This document shows, piece by piece, positions 24,968 to 34,665 of a stretch of 64,000 nucleotides of DNA (within the stretch, counting starts at the first letter, position 1; the number at the start of each line of letters is the position of its first letter). The notes under the pieces are model-generated. The model made no database searches. It was given only the letters and a program-made list of their open reading frames with translations, and was not told the origin of the DNA. Origin of the DNA: Synergistetes bacterium HGW-Synergistetes-1 (GTDB lineage: Bacteria; Synergistota; Synergistia; Synergistales; Synergistaceae); the NCBI GenBank assembly GCA_002839185.1, contig PGXO01000004.1, positions 186,001 to 250,000 of the forward strand. Reading direction: 5' to 3'. The translations under genes and the position numbers were made by a program.

Positions 24968-26638
24968 ATGTTCTCAGATATTGAAATAGCACAGCAGGCA
25001 AAGCTCAGACCGATCCAGGAGATCGCAGATAAGGCGGGTATCCCTGAGGAATATGTGATCCCATACGGAAGAGATAAGGCGAAGATATCCCTTGATTTCG
25101 TAAAAACACTTGAAGGAAAACCCAACGGCAAACTTATCCTTGTGACTGCCACGACACCAACCGCAGCAGGAGAAGGAAAGACCACGGTCACGATAGGCCT
25201 TACTCAGGGGCTTGTCAAACTCGGCAAAAAGGCCATGACCTGTCTGAGGGAACCCTCCCTTGGCCCCTGCTTTGGAGTTAAGGGCGGGGCTGCAGGCGGC
25301 GGTTATTCACAGGTACTTCCTATGGAATCGATCAACCTGCACTTTACCGGAGACATCCATGCGATAGGAACAGCACATAACCTCCTCTCTGCAATGATAG
25401 ACAACCACATCCAGCAGGGCAACATACTCAACATTGACCCGCGCAGGATAGTATGGCGCAGGGTAATGGACATGAATGACCGTGCGCTCCGTAACATCGT
25501 GATCGGACTTGGCGGTACGGCACATGGCGTTCCACGTGAAACAGGATTTGACATTACAGTAGCATCAGAGGTAATGGCGATCTTCTGTCTGGCAGACAGC
25601 CTTGAAAATCTCAAGGCACGCCTTGCCAGGATCGTTGTAGCGTACACTTATGACGGCAAGCCTGTAACTGCTCGTGACATCAAGGCAGAGGGTGCAATGA
25701 CCGCACTGCTTCGTGATGCCATCAACCCCAACCTTGTACAGACGATAGAGGGGGTTCCTGCATTTGTACACGGCGGACCCTTTGCGAACATAGCGCACGG
25801 AACTAACTCAGTCACGGCAACAAGGATGGCCCTCAAGCTTTCAGATTACGTGGTTACAGAAGCCGGATTTGCCTCCGACCTGGGCGCTGAAAAATTTATG
25901 GACATAGTTTCGCGTTACGCCGGTTTCCATCCGGACGCAGTTGTCATAGTTACAACCGTCCGTGCCCTTAAGCTTCACGGAGGCGCAGCGAAGGACCAGC
26001 TGAAATTCGAGAATATCGAGGCGCTGAAAAAGGGCATCCCCAACCTCGAAGCCCACATCCAGAATATGAAGCAGTTTGGCGTTCCTGTTGTTGTAGCCCT
26101 TAACCGTTTCGTTGATGACACAGATGCCGAACTCAAGCTTGTCCAGGATGCAGCTCATAACCTTGGCGCAAGGATATCCCTGACTGAAGTCTGGGCAAAA
26201 GGTGGAGAAGGTGCGCTTGACCTGGCCGAACAGGTACTGGACATGATAGAAAACGAAAAGAACGACTACCAGCCGCTCTATGAGCTTAAAATGCCCCTAC
26301 GGAACAAGATCCATACCGTAGCTACAAAGGTCTACGGAGCCGATGACGTGGTGTACGAAGACAAGGCTTCCAAGATGCTCCGGGAGCTCGAAGATCTTGG
26401 ATACGGAAACCTGCCTGTCTGCATGGCAAAGACCCAGATGTCCCTTTCCGATGACGCGTCTGTAAAAGGCAGACCTAAAAACTTCAAAGTCACAGTGCGT
26501 GAAGTCCGTCTGTCCGCAGGAGCAGGATTCATCGTTGCTATTTGCGGCGCTATGATGACAATGCCGGGACTCCCGAAGGTCCCTGCCGCCGAAAAGATCG
26601 ACGTAGACAACGAAGGACGCATAGTAGGGCTCTTCTAG
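24968..26638 (+). CDS. fhs: Formate--tetrahydrofolate ligase
   Basis: ATP-dependent formation of 10-formyltetrahydrofolate from formate, feeding one-carbon metabolism; common in amino-acid-fermenting anaerobes. 556 residues, normal length. The nucleotide loop is [16 protein letters not shown] (about 60-75). [14 protein letters not shown] and [11 protein letters not shown] are conserved family blocks. ATG 24968 is preceded by a strong GGAGGAGG; the frame is open upstream but without homology. Monocistronic, with a promoter before it and a strong terminator after it. Confidence 0.97.
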   Translation: MFSDIEIAQQAKLRPIQEIADKAGIPEEYVIPYGRDKAKISLDFVKTLEGKPNGKLILVTATTPTAAGEGKTTVTIGLTQGLVKLGKKAMTCLREPSLGPCFGVKGGAAGGGYSQVLPMESINLHFTGDIHAIGTAHNLLSAMIDNHIQQGNILNIDPRRIVWRRVMDMNDRALRNIVIGLGGTAHGVPRETGFDITVASEVMAIFCLADSLENLKARLARIVVAYTYDGKPVTARDIKAEGAMTALLRDAINPNLVQTIEGVPAFVHGGPFANIAHGTNSVTATRMALKLSDYVVTEAGFASDLGAEKFMDIVSRYAGFHPDAVVIVTTVRALKLHGGAAKDQLKFENIEALKKGIPNLEAHIQNMKQFGVPVVVALNRFVDDTDAELKLVQDAAHNLGARISLTEVWAKGGEGALDLAEQVLDMIENEKNDYQPLYELKMPLRNKIHTVATKVYGADDVVYEDKASKMLRELEDLGYGNLPVCMAKTQMSLSDDASVKGRPKNFKVTVREVRLSAGAGFIVAICGAMMTMPGLPKVPAAEKIDVDNEGRIVGLF

Positions 26639-26667
26639 ATCCTGTTGGAATTATCTCAAACAAACAG

Positions 26668-26706
26668 AGCACAGCGGACCGCGCAAAGATCCGCTGTGCT
26701 TTTTTA
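26668..26706 (+). terminator. fhs terminator
   Basis: Perfect 11-bp stem AGCACAGCGGA / TCCGCTGTGCT with an 11-base loop, followed by six T and more T-rich sequence. Confidence 0.93.
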
Positions 26707-26748
26707 TTTTCTTCCTCAGTTCGTTAATTCATTCTCTTTTGGTTAGTC

Positions 26749-26777
26749 TTGACACCTGTCTTGTCAGGTGCTATCGT
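26749..26777 (+). promoter_or_regulatory. nadA promoter with a probable NiaR operator in its spacer
   Basis: TTGACA at 26749-26754, 17-base spacer, TATCGT at 26772-26777. The palindrome CACCTG-N6-CAGGTG (26753-26770) overlaps the -35 and fills the spacer, which is where a repressor would block RNA polymerase. The last gene of the operon encodes NiaR, so it is the natural candidate ligand. Confidence 0.65.
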
Positions 26778-26816
26778 TCGTGCCGTTGATTTTTTCAAAA
26801 GTTGAGGGTGGCACGG

Positions 26817-27731
26817 ATGACAAATGTCAAAGAAAGAATAATCGAGCTTAAAAAGAAAAGGAATGCTGCGATCCTTGCACATTACTATGTCCCGGACGAA
26901 GTGCAGGAGATCGCTGATCATATGGGCGATTCGTACTATTTGAGCGTGATAGCTTCTCAGATAAAGGAGAAGGTGATCCTATTCTGCGGAGTTTACTTCA
27001 TGGCTGAGAGTGTGAAGATTATGAACCCGGACAAAACTGTTTTGATGCCGGACCCGGGAGCGGATTGTCCGATGGCTCACATGGCTGCAACGTATGAGAT
27101 CGAAAGTATGCGGGACAAATACGAAGACCTTGCCGTTGTCTGCTATATAAATTCCACTGCAGAGACAAAAGCCCACTCTGATGTATGTGTCACTTCCTCG
27201 AATGCACTCAAAGTTATCAGATCCCTGCCTCAAAAAAACATCTTTTTCATTCCGGACAAAAACCTTGGAAGATACATATCTCTGACAATACCCGAAAAAA
27301 ACTTTATTTTCAACGATGGTTTCTGCTGCGTGCACGCAGGGATCAGGGCAAAAGATGTCCTTGACCTGAAAAAGGAACATCCTGAGGCAAAGGTCGTCAC
27401 TCACCCCGAATGCAGGGAAGAGATAACCGGGCTTTCGGATCACATTGGCAGCACCTCTAGTATTATCGATTATGTTGAAAAATGCTACTCTGAAGAATTT
27501 ATTGTCTGCACGGAGAGAGGCATCTTCCATGAGCTCAATAAGAGGACATCAGGGAAATGCTTTTATACCCCCTCCAAATGTACTGTCTGTATGGATATGA
27601 AAAAGAACACGCTCGAAAATGTCCTAAGAGCTCTGGAGGAACCTGGCCATGAGATCCATGTCGATGAGGAAATGGCAGCAAAAGCCCTTCAACCTCTTCA
27701 AAACATGCTCAAGTATGCAAAAAGCGAATAG
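26817..27731 (+). CDS. nadA: Quinolinate synthase NadA
   Basis: [4Fe-4S] enzyme condensing iminoaspartate with dihydroxyacetone phosphate to quinolinate in de novo NAD synthesis. 304 residues, with AHYYVPDEVQEIAD at the N-terminus. The three cluster-ligating cysteines appear as Cys84 (GADCPMA), Cys199 (HPECREE) and Cys258 (VCMDMKKNT). ATG 26817 is chosen because GAGGGT sits 7 bases upstream; an in-frame TTG at 26802 is less likely. nadB follows after 5 bases. Confidence 0.96.
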   Translation: MTNVKERIIELKKKRNAAILAHYYVPDEVQEIADHMGDSYYLSVIASQIKEKVILFCGVYFMAESVKIMNPDKTVLMPDPGADCPMAHMAATYEIESMRDKYEDLAVVCYINSTAETKAHSDVCVTSSNALKVIRSLPQKNIFFIPDKNLGRYISLTIPEKNFIFNDGFCCVHAGIRAKDVLDLKKEHPEAKVVTHPECREEITGLSDHIGSTSSIIDYVEKCYSEEFIVCTERGIFHELNKRTSGKCFYTPSKCTVCMDMKKNTLENVLRALEEPGHEIHVDEEMAAKALQPLQNMLKYAKSE

Positions 27732-27736
27732 ATAGA

Positions 27737-29020
27737 ATGAAAAAGTTCGATGTGATCATAGTAGGTACCGGAGTCTCGGGACTCTTCGCCGCGCTTAATC
27801 TGCATAACGACAGACAGATAGCAGTGCTGACCAAAGCAGCCCTGAATGAAACAGACTCTTTTCTGGCGCAGGGCGGTATATGTGTGCAGGCTGATGATGA
27901 AGATTTCGAAAGTTTCATGGAGGATACGCTGAGTGCGGGCCACTATGAAAACAACAGGGAAGCTGTCGCTGTGATGATAAACCAGTCCAGGGAGATAATA
28001 GAGGACCTTCTTCAGGCGGGTGTCGAGTTCGACAGAGACAATTCAGGCTTTTCGTACACCAAAGAGGCTGCACACTCAAGGCCGAGGATACTGCATTGTA
28101 AAGACAGCACTGGCAGAGAGATAAACAGCAGATTGCTTAAAAAGGTGCAGGAGCTCAGCAACGTTACTGTAATGGAAAAGATCACTGTTACAGACATACT
28201 TTCAGAGAATGGCCGCTGTCACGGTGTGACAGTAAGGGACATCAGCGGAAAATATGAAAATTACTGCGCCCAGGCAACTATATTGGCGACAGGCGGAATA
28301 GGGGGACTTTTTAAGCGGTCCACAAACTACTCCCATCTTACAGGAGACGCCCTTGCAATAGCTTTGAAAAACAAGATCAGGATCCGTGATATCAGCTATA
28401 TCCAGATCCATCCTACCTCGCTCTATACGGAGGAACCGGGCAGGGCCTTTCTCATATCTGAATCAGTTCGCGGAGAAGGTGCCGTACTCATAGACAAAGA
28501 TGGAAAGCGCTTCACGGATGAACTTCAGCCCCGCGATATTGTGACTCAAAAGATATATCAACAGATGGAGAAGGATCAAATGCCCTATGTACGCCTCTGT
28601 CTCAAAGGATATGTGAAGGGCGATATTGCGAAAAGGTTCCCCATGATCTATGAGCATTGTCTGAAGCAGGGATACGACATAACAAAAGAGCCCATTCCGG
28701 TCACGCCCGCCCAGCACTACTTCATGGGCGGCATTGAGACAGATCTCAACGGCAGGACGGACATGGACTCCCTCTATGCGGTAGGAGAAACGAGCTGCAA
28801 CGGAGTCCACGGCAAAAACCGCCTCGCAAGCAACTCCCTGCTGGAGAGCCTGGTGTTCAGCAAGAGGGCAGCGCAGGACATAAACAGGAACCGGCATTCG
28901 GTAGAGCATCCTACCTTCCCTGAACCGTCTGAGTTTTCCTGTGAAGAGCGTATCCTTGAAGATAAAGACTTGATCATGAGTGAGATAAGAAAGGGAGAGA
29001 GTAATGCAGGAAAACATTGA
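27737..29020 (+). CDS. nadB: L-aspartate oxidase NadB (short form)
   Basis: Flavoprotein oxidising aspartate to iminoaspartate, the substrate of NadA. In an anaerobe the acceptor is probably fumarate rather than oxygen. 427 residues. FAD motif GTGVSGLFAAL at the N-terminus; HSRPRILHCKDSTG, IQIHPTSLYTE and GRDGI-like GRTDMDSLYAVGE blocks are family-specific. Enteric and Bacillus NadB have about 530-540 residues; the C-terminal helical domain is largely absent here. The end overlaps nadC by 17 bases. Confidence 0.94.
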   Translation: MKKFDVIIVGTGVSGLFAALNLHNDRQIAVLTKAALNETDSFLAQGGICVQADDEDFESFMEDTLSAGHYENNREAVAVMINQSREIIEDLLQAGVEFDRDNSGFSYTKEAAHSRPRILHCKDSTGREINSRLLKKVQELSNVTVMEKITVTDILSENGRCHGVTVRDISGKYENYCAQATILATGGIGGLFKRSTNYSHLTGDALAIALKNKIRIRDISYIQIHPTSLYTEEPGRAFLISESVRGEGAVLIDKDGKRFTDELQPRDIVTQKIYQQMEKDQMPYVRLCLKGYVKGDIAKRFPMIYEHCLKQGYDITKEPIPVTPAQHYFMGGIETDLNGRTDMDSLYAVGETSCNGVHGKNRLASNSLLESLVFSKRAAQDINRNRHSVEHPTFPEPSEFSCEERILEDKDLIMSEIRKGESNAGKH

Positions 29021-29843
29021 CAGGCTGATCATTTCGGCCTTGCAAGAGGATATATCACACGAAGACATAACGACAAATGCGGTGATAAAGGAGTACTCAA
29101 AAGGCAGGGCTAAACTCATTTGCAAAGAAGATGGGGTCATAGCAGGACTCAAAGTCTTCGAGCGCGTCTTCCTGCTTCTCGACAATAAAATTAAGATTGA
29201 TCATTATTTCCATGATGGAGATACCGTTAAGGAAAATGACACTGCAGCTCTCGTTGAGGGAGACATCCGGGCAATACTCTCAGGCGAACGTACCGCGCTG
29301 AATTTCATACAGAGGATGAGCGGAATTGCTACACACACAAGAAAGATAGTGAAACTGCTCGAAGGCAGTGGTATAAAACTGTTGGATACCAGAAAAACAA
29401 CCCCTAACAACAGGATATTTGAAAAATATGCGGTCAGGGTAGGCGGGGGACACAACCATCGGTTTAACCTTTCCGGCGGCATAATGCTCAAAGACAATCA
29501 TATAGCCGCAGCTGGGGGAGTGAAGCAGGCCGTTGCTTCAGCAAGGGAATATGCCCCCTTTGTCCATAAAATTGAGGTAGAAGTTGAAGATCTGGAAATG
29601 GTCAAAGAGGCAGTGGAGGCTAAAGCGGATATAATAATGCTTGATAACATGAATGTTGAAGAAATGAAAAAAGCTGTGGAATTTATAGCTGGCAGGGCTG
29701 AGACAGAATGTTCAGGAAATGTCACAATAGAAAACATCCCCATGATAAGGGAGACAGGTATAGATTACATATCATCAGGTGCCATTACATACAATTCTTC
29801 AATACTGGACCTGTCGCTGAAAGAACTGGAAAGGATAAAATGA
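29004..29843 (+). CDS. nadC: Nicotinate-nucleotide pyrophosphorylase (quinolinate phosphoribosyltransferase) NadC
   Basis: Converts quinolinate and PRPP to nicotinate mononucleotide with loss of CO2. 279 residues, normal length. LLDTRKTTPNNRIFEKYAV and GGGHNHRFNLSGGIMLKDNH carry the substrate-binding Arg, His and Lys residues; IEVEVEDLEM and IIMLDNM form the acidic sites. Overlaps nadB by 17 bases and lies 4 bases before niaR. Confidence 0.97.
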   Translation: MQENIDRLIISALQEDISHEDITTNAVIKEYSKGRAKLICKEDGVIAGLKVFERVFLLLDNKIKIDHYFHDGDTVKENDTAALVEGDIRAILSGERTALNFIQRMSGIATHTRKIVKLLEGSGIKLLDTRKTTPNNRIFEKYAVRVGGGHNHRFNLSGGIMLKDNHIAAAGGVKQAVASAREYAPFVHKIEVEVEDLEMVKEAVEAKADIIMLDNMNVEEMKKAVEFIAGRAETECSGNVTIENIPMIRETGIDYISSGAITYNSSILDLSLKELERIK

Positions 29844-29847
29844 AATA

Positions 29848-30354
29848 ATGGACGGAGAAAAGAGAAGATATAATATTCTGGAAAATCTCAAACAGACCAG
29901 CATTCCCCTTTCGGGGTCATTACTGGCTGATGCCTACGGCGTGAGCCGACAGGTAATAGTCCAGGATATCGCCCTTCTCAGGGCACAGAAACATGATATC
30001 CTCTCAACAAACTCCGGCTACATTCTGAAAATACCTTCAAGACCCCAGAGACTTTTTTACGTAGTTCACGATGACGAGAGCATCCTGGACGAACTTTTCA
30101 CAATAGTAGATCTGGGCGGTCACATAATTGACGTCCAGATCCAACATCCGGCATACGGAAATTTTGCTGCAATGCTCAATGTGAGATCCCGCAAAGATGC
30201 GGAAAAACTCATGGAAAGCATTTCATCGGGCAGGAGCCGCCCTCTCAAAAACCTGACGCAGAACAGACACTGCCACCTGGTTGAGGCTGAGACCGAAGAA
30301 GATCTGAATATTATAGAAAGTGAGCTGCGCAGAAAAGGATATCTTTGCGACTGA
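29848..30354 (+). CDS. niaR: NAD biosynthesis transcriptional repressor NiaR
   Basis: Niacin-responsive repressor of NAD genes, known from Firmicutes and Thermotogales. 168 residues: N-terminal HTH_11 winged helix (about 5-60, GSLLADAYGVSRQVIVQDIA) and C-terminal 3H domain whose histidines bind metal and ligand (GGHIIDVQIQHPAYG, NRHCHLVEAETEEDL). Last gene of nadA-nadB-nadC-niaR, so it likely controls its own operon through the palindrome at 26753-26770. The ATG follows nadC by 4 bases. Confidence 0.92.
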   Translation: MDGEKRRYNILENLKQTSIPLSGSLLADAYGVSRQVIVQDIALLRAQKHDILSTNSGYILKIPSRPQRLFYVVHDDESILDELFTIVDLGGHIIDVQIQHPAYGNFAAMLNVRSRKDAEKLMESISSGRSRPLKNLTQNRHCHLVEAETEEDLNIIESELRRKGYLCD

Positions 30355-30367
30355 GATACTCCGCAAA

Positions 30368-30494
30368 GCAATTGGGGCATCTCGGAGCGCTAGCTTAGCA
30401 ACATTTGCGGTCCTTCGCATCGACGTATTGATATACGCCTTTGCTTGAACCACAGCATGTTGCGTCGCTATCATCTCCGATCTGCCCCAATTGC
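30368..30494 (+). repeat. Palindrome-ended intergenic element, short form (127 bp)
   Basis: Perfect 12-bp inverted ends GCAATTGGGGCA / TGCCCCAATTGC. Inside: GGAGCGCTAGCTTAGCAAC, TCCTTCGCATCGACGTAT, ATACGCCTTTGCTTGAACC, TGCGTCGCTATCATCTCC. It starts 13 bases after the niaR stop. Confidence 0.85.
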
Positions 30495-30770
30495 AGCAGT
30501 AGTGTCTGTCGCCTTGCGGCCCTGACTTAGGAAGGCTGGCGGCGAATTCGCCCGCCGGAGAATTTGCGAGGAATGCACTCGCGAATTCGCCGCGGTGGCA
30601 TCACCGCAAATTCCCCGGACTTGCCCCTCCGCCTCTACCAACTGCTTGCCGATGCTTGCCAATTACTCGCCCAGATTTATTACAATTGCTTCACCACGGC
30701 TTCACGCGACCGCACTTGTCGCAGCTTCACGCCGGTGGTTTCCCGGCAGCTTCACAATTGTAAAGTCCTC
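30495..30770. repeat. Linker-hairpin (GAGAATT type) and 11-bp periodic blocks before ileS
   Basis: At 30538-30612, hairpins such as GCGGCGAATTCGCC.. and GCGAGGAATGCACTCGC and GCGGTGGCATCACCGC are separated by GAATTCGC or GGAGAATTTGC linkers. At about 30634-30700, 11-base words follow (GATGCTTGCCA, ATTACTCGCCC, AATTGCTTCAC, CACGGCTTCAC). No gene and no T-box (no TGGNACC motif) is visible. Confidence 0.65.
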
Positions 30771-30799
30771 TTGTATCATACCCACATCACATTTATAAT
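30771..30799 (+). promoter_or_regulatory. ileS promoter
   Basis: TTGTAT at 30771-30776, 17-base spacer, perfect TATAAT at 30794-30799. The ATG of ileS follows at 30879, with TAGGAGG before it. Confidence 0.75.
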
Positions 30800-30878
30800 G
30801 TACAGGTTGTACAATACGGCGATATATTCTGCCTATGCCGGACGACATGGCGGACCGAGCTTATAGGAGGTAACATCA

Positions 30879-33659
30879 ATGGCAAATGATTATAAAGACA
30901 CACTGTTTCTCCCGCAGACGGATTTTCCGATGCGGGCCAACCTTTCACAGAGGGAACCGGAGTATCTCAAATTCTGGTACGACATCGACCTCTACGAAGA
31001 ACTGAAAAAAAAGAACAAGGGCAAACCCTCATTCATTCTCCACGATGGGCCTCCATACGCCAATGCGAGCATACACATCGGTACAGCGACCAACAAGATC
31101 CTCAAGGACTTCATAGTCAAGTACAAATGGCTGCGCGGCTATTTTGCGCCATACGTGCCGGGATACGACACACATGGCCTTCCTATAGAACTTAAGGTCC
31201 TCAAGGAAATGGGCATTAACCGTGATAACATCAGCCCGGTAGAACTTCGTGAAAGATGTACGGAATATGCCAAAAAGTTTGCAGGAGTCCAGACGGAACA
31301 GTTCAAGCGCCTTGGTGTGATCGGAGACTGGGATCACCCCTACATGACGCTTGTTCCAGCATACGAGGCCACACAGCTTGAAGGATTTGCCAAGATGGTC
31401 GATAAAAACCTTGTATATAAGGGACGCAAGGCGATCCATTGGTGCATCGACTGCGAAACTGCCCTTGCGGCTGCGGAAATAGAGTACTCAGACGAAGTAT
31501 CGCCCTCGATATTCGTAGCCTACACATACAAAGACGCTGCAAAAGTTTTCCCGCAGCTTGAAGGAAAAGATGTTGACATAATCATCTGGACGACCACTCC
31601 GTGGACACTTCCGGCTTCAATGGCCGTCGCTGTCCACCCCAGGTTCGACTATGGATTCTATGAAGTCGGGGACAAGGTATACCTCATCGCGCAGGGACTG
31701 AAGGACAAAGTAATAAAGGCCACAGGCCTTGACCTAAAAGAGCCGATCATCTCATGCAAGGGCGCTGAACTTGAAAATTCAAAGGCGCTGCATCCCTTCT
31801 ACGATAAGGAAGTCCTGGTAGTACTTGCTGAGTATGTAGATCTTGAGACAGGAACAGGCTGCGTTCACACAGCACCCGGACATGGCAACGATGACTACGA
31901 GACCGGCGTGCGCTATGGCATTGAAATATACAATCCAGTTGATGAGACAGGACATTACTACTCCGACACGCCGCTTTTCGCAGGAATGTCGCTCTCAGAA
32001 GCTGAGAAGAAGATCTTCGAAATACTGACGGAATCAAAAAAACTCCTCGGACGTGAGAAGCTCTCCCACTCTTACCCGCACTGCTGGCGCTGCAAGAAAC
32101 CCGTAATATTCAGGGCGACCGAGCAGTGGTTCGTCTCAGTTGCAGACTTCAGGGACGAAGCGCTTAAATCCATAGACGAAGTCAGATGGATACCCGACTG
32201 GGGCAAGGAACGCATCACGAACATGGTCAGGGACCGTTCAGACTGGTGCATAAGCAGACAGAGGACATGGGGAGTTCCTATCCCGGCCTTCTACTGCGAA
32301 GACTGCGGAGAGGTCATCCTTACAGGAGACAGGGTACTCAGGGTAGCCGACAAGGTCAGGGAACTCGGCAGCAACTGCTGGTGGAGCCTAAGCCCGGAAG
32401 AGCTGATCGGCGATCTGGCCGTATGTCCCAAATGCGGCAGCAAACACCTCCGCAAGGACGAAGACATCATGGACGTATGGTTCGATTCAGGCTCCAGCCA
32501 TTCGGCAGTTCTTGACAACTGGGAAGACCTCCGCTGGCCGGCAGACTTATACCTTGAGGGAAGCGACCAGCATCGCGGATGGTTCCAGACATCGCTCCTC
32601 AACAGCGTTGCGACCCGCGGAACTGCTCCATACAAGATAGTGCTGACCCATGGATTTATCATGGCCGGAGACGGACGCAAGATGTCCAAGTCCCTTGGAA
32701 ACGCCATGACTCCTGAAAACATAATAGACAAAAACGGCGCGGACATCCTCCGCATCTGGGTAGCCTCCTCCGATTACCGCGGCGATGTCCGCATTTCGCA
32801 GGAGATATTCGAGAACCTTATAGAATCATACCGCCGCATCAGGAACACGGCGCGGTTCCTGCTGGCCAACCTCAAGGGATTTGATCCGGAAAAAGACAGC
32901 ATGCCCAATGATAAGCTTTCGCAGATAGACCAGTACATACTGATCAAGCTCGAAAAGCTTCGTTCAAGATGCACGAACGGATTTGACGAGTATGAGTTCC
33001 ATCAGCCCATGACGCTTATACACCAGTTCTGTGACAACGAGCTCAGTTCATTCTACATAGACGTGAGCAAGGACAAGCTCTACGCAGACGGCGAACATGA
33101 TGACAGCCGCCGCTCGATCCGCACCGTAATGTGGAAAGTGCTCAGGACCATAACGCAGATGATGTCCCCGGTCCTCTCCTACACAGCGGAAGAGATATGG
33201 CAGAAAATGCGCGAGATGGATCCCTCACTGCCGAAGAGCGTATTCCTCACAGACTGGCCGGAACCGCTTGGTGAAGGATTAGATACCTCTGTTGAGGCAC
33301 TTTGGGACAGCATCATGAATGCCAGACAGGGAGTCCTCCGAGGACTCGAAGCAGCAAGAAGCAAAGGAGTCATCGGTCACTCACTCGACGCACATGTCCA
33401 GATAAAGCTCAGCGACTACTACAAAGGACTTGCGGGCAAGGTCAGCGACGAGACATGGGAGTTTGTCCTAATCGTATCTTCATGTGAGATAGTTGATGAG
33501 GTCAGGGGCTCAGAAGTCGTATACGAAGACGAAACCACGGGACTAGTGATAGGTGTTGACAAGTCCAAAGACGAAAAATGTCCGCGCTGCTGGAAGAGAA
33601 GGCCCGAAGTTGCAGAAAAAGGCCTCTGCAGCCGCTGCAAAGATGTCATCGGAGACTAA
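30879..33659 (+). CDS. ileS: Isoleucyl-tRNA synthetase
   Basis: Charges tRNA-Ile with isoleucine and edits valine. 926 residues, normal for bacterial type. HIGH motif in PPYANASIHIGTATNK (about 57-72); KMSKS motif in DGRKMSKSLGNAM (about 600); CP1 editing domain with WTTTPWTLPA and GTGCVHTAPGHG; C-terminal zinc finger CPRC...CSRC near residue 905-920. TAGGAGG precedes the ATG. The rluD start overlaps its last 17 bases. Confidence 0.98.
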   Translation: MANDYKDTLFLPQTDFPMRANLSQREPEYLKFWYDIDLYEELKKKNKGKPSFILHDGPPYANASIHIGTATNKILKDFIVKYKWLRGYFAPYVPGYDTHGLPIELKVLKEMGINRDNISPVELRERCTEYAKKFAGVQTEQFKRLGVIGDWDHPYMTLVPAYEATQLEGFAKMVDKNLVYKGRKAIHWCIDCETALAAAEIEYSDEVSPSIFVAYTYKDAAKVFPQLEGKDVDIIIWTTTPWTLPASMAVAVHPRFDYGFYEVGDKVYLIAQGLKDKVIKATGLDLKEPIISCKGAELENSKALHPFYDKEVLVVLAEYVDLETGTGCVHTAPGHGNDDYETGVRYGIEIYNPVDETGHYYSDTPLFAGMSLSEAEKKIFEILTESKKLLGREKLSHSYPHCWRCKKPVIFRATEQWFVSVADFRDEALKSIDEVRWIPDWGKERITNMVRDRSDWCISRQRTWGVPIPAFYCEDCGEVILTGDRVLRVADKVRELGSNCWWSLSPEELIGDLAVCPKCGSKHLRKDEDIMDVWFDSGSSHSAVLDNWEDLRWPADLYLEGSDQHRGWFQTSLLNSVATRGTAPYKIVLTHGFIMAGDGRKMSKSLGNAMTPENIIDKNGADILRIWVASSDYRGDVRISQEIFENLIESYRRIRNTARFLLANLKGFDPEKDSMPNDKLSQIDQYILIKLEKLRSRCTNGFDEYEFHQPMTLIHQFCDNELSSFYIDVSKDKLYADGEHDDSRRSIRTVMWKVLRTITQMMSPVLSYTAEEIWQKMREMDPSLPKSVFLTDWPEPLGEGLDTSVEALWDSIMNARQGVLRGLEAARSKGVIGHSLDAHVQIKLSDYYKGLAGKVSDETWEFVLIVSSCEIVDEVRGSEVVYEDETTGLVIGVDKSKDEKCPRCWKRRPEVAEKGLCSRCKDVIGD

Positions 33660-34665
33660 AAGAGAAGATATAAATATAAAAGCGGGGGAGAGGGAAGCCT
33701 CTTCCCTCTTTTTCTATGAGGGTGAAGATTCTCAGGAGAGTATCGCTGTAACTGAAACATTCACAGTATCAGAAGAGATGTCCGGTCACAGGCTTGACTT
33801 TGTCATCTCAAGGCAGCTTGGCCTCAGCAGGGGTTTTTCGCAAAAGCTCATAAAAGAGGGAAGGACATCGCTCCTCCCCGAAAGGCGCATCAAGTCCTCT
33901 ATAAAAGTTGATACGGGTGATGAAATATCGGTCTCGGTCCCCCCGGAAGTGACCCTCGACCTCGAACCTGAGGACGTGCCGTTCGAAGAAGTATACTCAG
34001 ACACCGACATAATAGTGATAAACAAGCCCGCAGGCCTGGTAGTCCATCCCGCTCCCGGCCACTGGACAGGGACCCTGGTCCACGGACTTCTTTACAGATA
34101 CCCGGACATCGGCTGCCTCAACGGAGTAAAGCGCCCCGGCATAGTCCACAGGCTCGACGCCACAACATCCGGCCTTATGGTTGTAGCAAGGAACGGCCTT
34201 GCACAGGAAGGGCTCTTCAGGGACTTCAAAGCCAGAAGGGTAGAAAAGGAATACCTCGCGCTTTGTTGGGGAACGCCAGCCTCACCAAAAGGCGAGATCC
34301 GCTATCCCATAGGCCGCGACCCATACAACAAGCTGAGAATGGCCGTAACGGAAGACGGCAGGGACGCCTGGACGGACTACGGGACCATCTGGAGCAGAAA
34401 CGGATACACCCTGATAAAATGCCGCCTCCACACCGGCCGGACCCACCAGATAAGAGTCCACCTGGCCGCTATAAAATGCCCCCTGGTTGGCGACAGGACC
34501 TACGCCCCCTCAAGGCCATCGCCCTTCGAAGAGGACAGGGTCTTTCTGCATTCATGGAAGCTAAGTTTCGAACATCCCCGCTCGAAGCAGAAAATGGCTT
34601 TTCGCGCGCCGTTGGCGCCAGAGCTGTCTGCACTGCTGGCAGAAATAGGCGAAGTGCGGCGATAA
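33643..34665 (+). CDS. rluD: RluA/RluD family ribosomal pseudouridine synthase
   Basis: 340 residues. N-terminal S4 RNA-binding domain (about 45-105, HRLDFVISRQLGLSRGFSQK) and a catalytic domain with the family motif HRLDATTSGLMVVA, whose Asp172 is the nucleophile. RTHQIRVHLAAIKCPLVGD is the usual C-terminal signature. The lineage resembles RluD, which modifies 23S rRNA helix 69, but the exact site is not provable. ATG 33643 overlaps ileS. The last residues (EVRR) and the TAA stop lie in a linker-hairpin repeat (GCGAAGT, GCGGC...GCCGC). Confidence 0.92.
   Translation: MSSETKREDINIKAGEREASSLFFYEGEDSQESIAVTETFTVSEEMSGHRLDFVISRQLGLSRGFSQKLIKEGRTSLLPERRIKSSIKVDTGDEISVSVPPEVTLDLEPEDVPFEEVYSDTDIIVINKPAGLVVHPAPGHWTGTLVHGLLYRYPDIGCLNGVKRPGIVHRLDATTSGLMVVARNGLAQEGLFRDFKARRVEKEYLALCWGTPASPKGEIRYPIGRDPYNKLRMAVTEDGRDAWTDYGTIWSRNGYTLIKCRLHTGRTHQIRVHLAAIKCPLVGDRTYAPSRPSPFEEDRVFLHSWKLSFEHPRSKQKMAFRAPLAPELSALLAEIGEVRR

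Noticed and set aside
30495-30878. T-box leader before ileS
   Set aside because: No T-box sequence (TGGNACC) or specifier hairpin was found; the gap is explained by repeats and a plain promoter.
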